A stretch of DNA of 8,073 nt from Methanomicrobiales archaeon (lineage in GTDB: Archaea; Halobacteriota; Methanomicrobia; Methanomicrobiales; Methanomicrobiaceae): assembly GCA_012523385.1 (NCBI GenBank), contig JAAYIO010000174.1, positions 1 to 8,073 of the forward strand, written 5' to 3'. The notes below the pieces were generated by a model. It saw nothing but the letters and a program-made list of their open reading frames with translations. It was not told where the DNA came from and made no database searches. Shown here one piece after another: positions 5,845 through 8,073 of the stretch (position 1 is the first letter of the stretch; each line of letters begins with the position of its first letter). The position numbers and the translations under genes were made by a program.

Positions 5845-6357
5845 ATGAATCTTGGAATTACCATCATCAAGGGCCGGCGGAGTATCCGGAAATATAAGGA
5901 TGAACCCATCCCTCAGGAAGCAATCGAGCAGGCAATGGAGTGCGCACGCATGGCACCTACCGCCAGAAACGGCCAACCATGGCTTTTCGGGGTCACCACT
6001 GACTCAAAAATCCTAGAAAAACTGGGTGAACTGGCAAGTCATGGGAAGTTCATCGCGGACGCCCCTGCCTGTTTTGCAATCTTCGGTCTGCGTGACGAGA
6101 AGTTCTATCTGGAAGACTGCTGTGCTGCTACATCAAGCCTTATTCTAGGACTCTGGGCATACGGGATTTCCTCCTGTTGGGTCGCCGGGGACAAGATGGA
6201 CTACAACGAGGACGTGCGCAAACTCATGAAGGTGCCACCGGAGTATACGCTTGTGTCTCTCATCCCTGCCGGATACCCCGCCTTGGGGGAACGGATGGTG
6301 GCGCCAGTAAAGAAGCCGTTTGAAAAAGTCACCTTCAAAGATACGTACACCCAGTAA
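5845..6357 (+). CDS. Nitroreductase-family flavoprotein
   Basis: 170 residues, the short form of the nitroreductase family (PF00881): FMN-containing oxidoreductases using NAD(P)H, in methanogens often of unknown natural substrate. The FMN phosphate-binding start is clear: GRRSIRKYKDEPIP at residues 10-23 with R11, R12, S13 and R15. APTARNGQPW at 37-46 follows, with the N42 and Q44 typical of the isoalloxazine contact region. The C-terminal part has LIPAGYPA, matching the family's xxxGYP element, then KKPFEKVTF, corresponding to the usual R/K-K-P-x-E-E end. Family members are homodimers with the active site at the interface; no membrane segment is seen. It has its own promoter candidate and is separated by 65 bases from the HPS-RraA start, so it is probably a single-gene transcript. 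The substrate cannot be named. Confidence 0.9.
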   Translation: MNLGITIIKGRRSIRKYKDEPIPQEAIEQAMECARMAPTARNGQPWLFGVTTDSKILEKLGELASHGKFIADAPACFAIFGLRDEKFYLEDCCAATSSLILGLWAYGISSCWVAGDKMDYNEDVRKLMKVPPEYTLVSLIPAGYPALGERMVAPVKKPFEKVTFKDTYTQ

Positions 6358-6390
6358 GTATGGGTTTCTGATCACCACCGAATACCAAAT

Positions 6391-6402
6391 CTTTAATTTT
6401 TT
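6391..6402 (+). promoter_or_regulatory. Candidate box A of the HPS-RraA gene
   Basis: CTTTAATTTTTT has its TTTAAT core centred 28.5 bases before the ATG at 6423 and 22.5 before the ATG at 6417. The first spacing agrees with the other promoters in this window. The element overlaps the most upstream in-frame TTG (6402), which argues against that TTG as the start. Confidence 0.45.
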
Positions 6403-6422
6403 TGAGTTCCCAGAGAATGAAT

Positions 6423-7709
6423 ATGAATTACCCCCACTTGCAGGTCGCTCTCGATATCCAGGAGGCTGGTCGTGCAGTGCCAATCGCACAGGAAGCAGTT
6501 GCAGGCGGTGCTGACTGGATTGAGGCAGGCACTCCCCTGATTAAAAGTGCCGGAATGGACGTCGTCCGCCGCCTCAGGGAAGCATTTCCTACGCACGAGA
6601 TCATTGCTGACATGAAGATTGCAGACACCGGCACCATGGAAGTCGAGATGGCAGCGAAGGCTGGGGCAAGTATTGTCTGTATCCTCGCTGATGCAGACGA
6701 CGTGGTTATTCAGGATGCGGTGCGGGCAGCACGCCTCTACGGTGTGCGCCTGATGGCAGATTTGATCAATACTCATAACCCGGCAGAGCGGGCCCGCGAA
6801 CTGGAGGCATTGGGAATTGACATCATCAACGCCCACGTGGGGATAGACCAGCAGATGATCGGCAAAAATTCTCTTGACACCCTTGCAGCGATCATCGGTG
6901 AGGTTACGGTGCCTGTTGCTGTGGCAGGAGGTCTTGATGCAACAACTGCGGCACAGGCAGTTGCGGCAGGCGCTTCCATTGTCATTGTCGGTGGAAATAT
7001 CGTGCGGTCAGATAATGTGACCGTCTCTGCGGCAGCTATCCGGGCGGCCATCAATGACCCGTCGATTGTGCCGCCGGTAAAACGATCTACCGAACAAGAG
7101 ATTCGTGCAATCTTTTCCCAGGTGTCAGCACCCAATGTGACCGATGCAATGCACCGCACAGGTGCGATGCACCGCATCGTCTCCATCTGCGGACGCGTGC
7201 GCATGGTGGGGCCTGCCGTCACAGTGCAGACCTTCGGGGGCGATTGGGCAAAACCGGTCGAGGCAATCGACGTGGCACAGGAAGGTGAGGTCATTGTCAT
7301 CAATAACTCCGGCGATGGCTCGGTCGCGCCGTGGGGGGAACTTGCAACTCTCTCGGCGATGAACCGCAAGGTGGCGGGAATTGTCATCGACGGTCCGGTT
7401 CGGGATGTGGATGATATCCGTGCCTACGGCTTCCCCGTGTTTGCAACGGGCGTCGTTCCAAACGCCGGTGAACCAAAGGGATTCGGAGAGATCGGGGCAT
7501 CAATTTCCTGCTGCGGGCAGGCAGTCAAACCCGGCGACTGGATTGTAGGGGATGAGTCCGGTGTCGTGGTTGTCCCGTGTGAACGTGCCTATGAAGTGGC
7601 ACGGCGGGCGCTTGAGGTAAATAAGACCGAAAAACGTATTCGAGAGGAAATTCGCCGGGGGGCTACCCTTGCATCGGTGACCGAGCTTTTGAAATGGGAA
7701 AAGAAGTAG
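6423..7709 (+). CDS. Bifunctional 3-hexulose-6-phosphate synthase / RraA-like aldolase-family fusion
   Basis: 428 residues from ATG 6423 (6417 also possible). Residues 1 to about 213 are an HPS domain of the OMP-decarboxylase superfamily: QVALDIQEAGRAV at the start, EAGTPLIKSAGM, the metal/catalytic D63-x-K65-x-x-D68 in ADMKIADTG, NAHVGID and a phosphate-binding VAVAGGLD...VGGNIVRSDN end. HPS interconverts formaldehyde plus ribulose-5-phosphate with hexulose-6-phosphate; in archaea it mainly works backwards to make ribulose-5-phosphate. After a linker, residues about 226-425 are RraA-like (PF03737), with GDGSVAPWGEL and GIVIDGPVRDVDD giving E306-X20-R327-D328, the metal-site pattern of HMG/CHA aldolase and oxaloacetate decarboxylase relatives. 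Similar fusions are often annotated as ribonuclease regulator or demethylmenaquinone methyltransferase, labels not supported by this motif. The fusion is in frame and looks genuine. Confidence 0.9.
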   Translation: MNYPHLQVALDIQEAGRAVPIAQEAVAGGADWIEAGTPLIKSAGMDVVRRLREAFPTHEIIADMKIADTGTMEVEMAAKAGASIVCILADADDVVIQDAVRAARLYGVRLMADLINTHNPAERARELEALGIDIINAHVGIDQQMIGKNSLDTLAAIIGEVTVPVAVAGGLDATTAAQAVAAGASIVIVGGNIVRSDNVTVSAAAIRAAINDPSIVPPVKRSTEQEIRAIFSQVSAPNVTDAMHRTGAMHRIVSICGRVRMVGPAVTVQTFGGDWAKPVEAIDVAQEGEVIVINNSGDGSVAPWGELATLSAMNRKVAGIVIDGPVRDVDDIRAYGFPVFATGVVPNAGEPKGFGEIGASISCCGQAVKPGDWIVGDESGVVVVPCERAYEVARRALEVNKTEKRIREEIRRGATLASVTELLKWEKK

Positions 7710-7719
7710 GAATAGTTCA

Positions 7720-7750
7720 GGCCGGAAAGACGGCCAGATTTTTTAAAAAA
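7720..7750. terminator. Hairpin terminator shared by convergent genes
   Basis: GGCCG-gaaaga-CGGCC (7720-7735) is a perfect 5-bp stem with a 6-base loop, followed after AGA by T6 (7739-7744) and A6 (7745-7750). For the plus-strand HPS-RraA gene (stop at 7709) it is stem then T6. For the minus-strand Yip1 gene the A6 reads as T6, overlapping its stop codon. It is a plausible two-way terminator. Confidence 0.7.
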
Positions 7751-8073
7751 TGGCAAGGGTCGTGGCTAATAGCGACCCGATAACAGCCATACCGACGTAC
7801 ACCAGAATTAGATATCCAATCGCGACGGCAAAAAACGCCTTTACCAAGGTCAGATTCTGGAGTTCGCGGATAGCCATCACAATGAGAATAAATGACCACA
7901 ACCCCATCACAAACCCTAAAAGCGGTATCCATCCAAAAATGAGAAACGGGGTAAGGGCATAGATTACCGCTTTCCCTGTCTCAGTGATGCCTTCTCTGCC
8001 GCCGGCAAGATATGCCCAGATATGCATGTACGCGGCAAAGATGACTGCGCTGACCACAAGTCCCGCAAAAAAA
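7743..8073 (-). CDS. Yip1-family integral membrane protein, C-terminal part, cut by the window edge
   Basis: 109 residues are visible; the frame stays open to the window edge (an in-frame GTG at 8057 is preceded by FFAGL-like coding sequence), so the start lies outside. The pattern fits the Yip1 domain (PF04893): a hydrophobic helix, a short GGREGITETGKAV loop, then Y-A-L-T-P-F-L-x-x-G-W-I-P, a long helix ending in I-x-x-L-R-E-L-like MAIRELQNLT, and a last hydrophobic helix KAFFAVAIGYLILVYVGMAV. About four membrane segments are seen. The function of archaeal Yip1-domain proteins is unknown. The gene converges on the HPS-RraA gene and ends in the shared terminator; its TAA lies within the T6/A6 tract. 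Confidence 0.8.
   Translation of the reverse strand, partial: FFAGLVVSAVIFAAYMHIWAYLAGGREGITETGKAVIYALTPFLIFGWIPLLGFVMGLWSFILIVMAIRELQNLTLVKAFFAVAIGYLILVYVGMAVIGSLLATTLAIF

Noticed and set aside
5109..5909. Long open frame of 266 codons on the minus strand
   Set aside because: It lies antisense to the TraB-like gene and runs into the nitroreductase start. Its protein is rich in charged residues, His and Cys with no recognisable domain, typical of a shadow frame.
6402..6422. TTG at 6402 as start of the HPS-RraA gene
   Set aside because: It overlaps the box A candidate, has no ribosome site, and would add residues before the family's usual opening; ATG at 6423 or 6417 fits better.
1..8073. 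Mobile elements, CRISPR arrays, tRNA or rRNA genes
   Set aside because: No transposase or integrase frame, no regularly spaced repeats and no tRNA-like cloverleaf were seen on reading; a tool-based scan was not possible.

Overview
The window looks like an ordinary chromosomal segment of a methanogenic euryarchaeon, most likely of the order Methanomicrobiales. This rests on an archaeal EF-1 alpha N-terminus, archaeal-type cobamide genes (cobS plus two tandem copies of the archaeal CobT-like family), a hexulose-6-phosphate synthase fused to an RraA-like domain, a TraB/PrgY-family membrane protein, and archaeal promoter elements (box A/TATA) in place of bacterial -35/-10 boxes. The order-level placement is inference; no search was run.

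Layout. Positions 1-273 (minus) hold the first 91 codons of EF-1 alpha, cut by the window edge. It diverges from an unrecognised Cys-rich protein (368-775, plus), which converges on cobS (876-1616, minus). From the cobS upstream region a plus-strand run begins: two CobT-like paralogs in tandem (1749-2759 and 2769-3716, 9 bases apart), then an unrecognised 89-residue ORF (3777-4046), a YkgJ-family Cys-cluster protein (4052-4594) and a TraB/PrgY/Tiki-like membrane protein (4587-5795, overlapping the previous gene by 8 bases). A nitroreductase (5845-6357) and the HPS-RraA fusion (6423-7709) follow, each with its own promoter candidate. A hairpin plus T6/A6 terminator (7720-7750) separates this run from the 3' part of a Yip1-family membrane protein on the minus strand (7743 to beyond 8073).

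How the genes fit together. CobS and the CobT-like proteins act at the end of cobamide assembly: CobT-type enzymes activate the lower-ligand base to its alpha-riboside phosphate, and CobS joins it to adenosylcobinamide-GDP. Corrinoids are essential to the methyltransferases of methanogenesis. HPS, run in reverse, supplies ribulose-5-phosphate in archaea that lack the oxidative pentose phosphate route. The YkgJ-like and TraB-like genes are probably co-translated; their joint role is unknown.

The points most worth a second look are the diverged second CobT paralog, the RraA-like domain of the fusion protein with an intact E-X20-R-D signature, the two unrecognised small proteins, and a recurring box A to ATG spacing that suggests leaderless transcripts. 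I found no mobile element, CRISPR array, tRNA or rRNA, and no clear evidence of a wholly new system.
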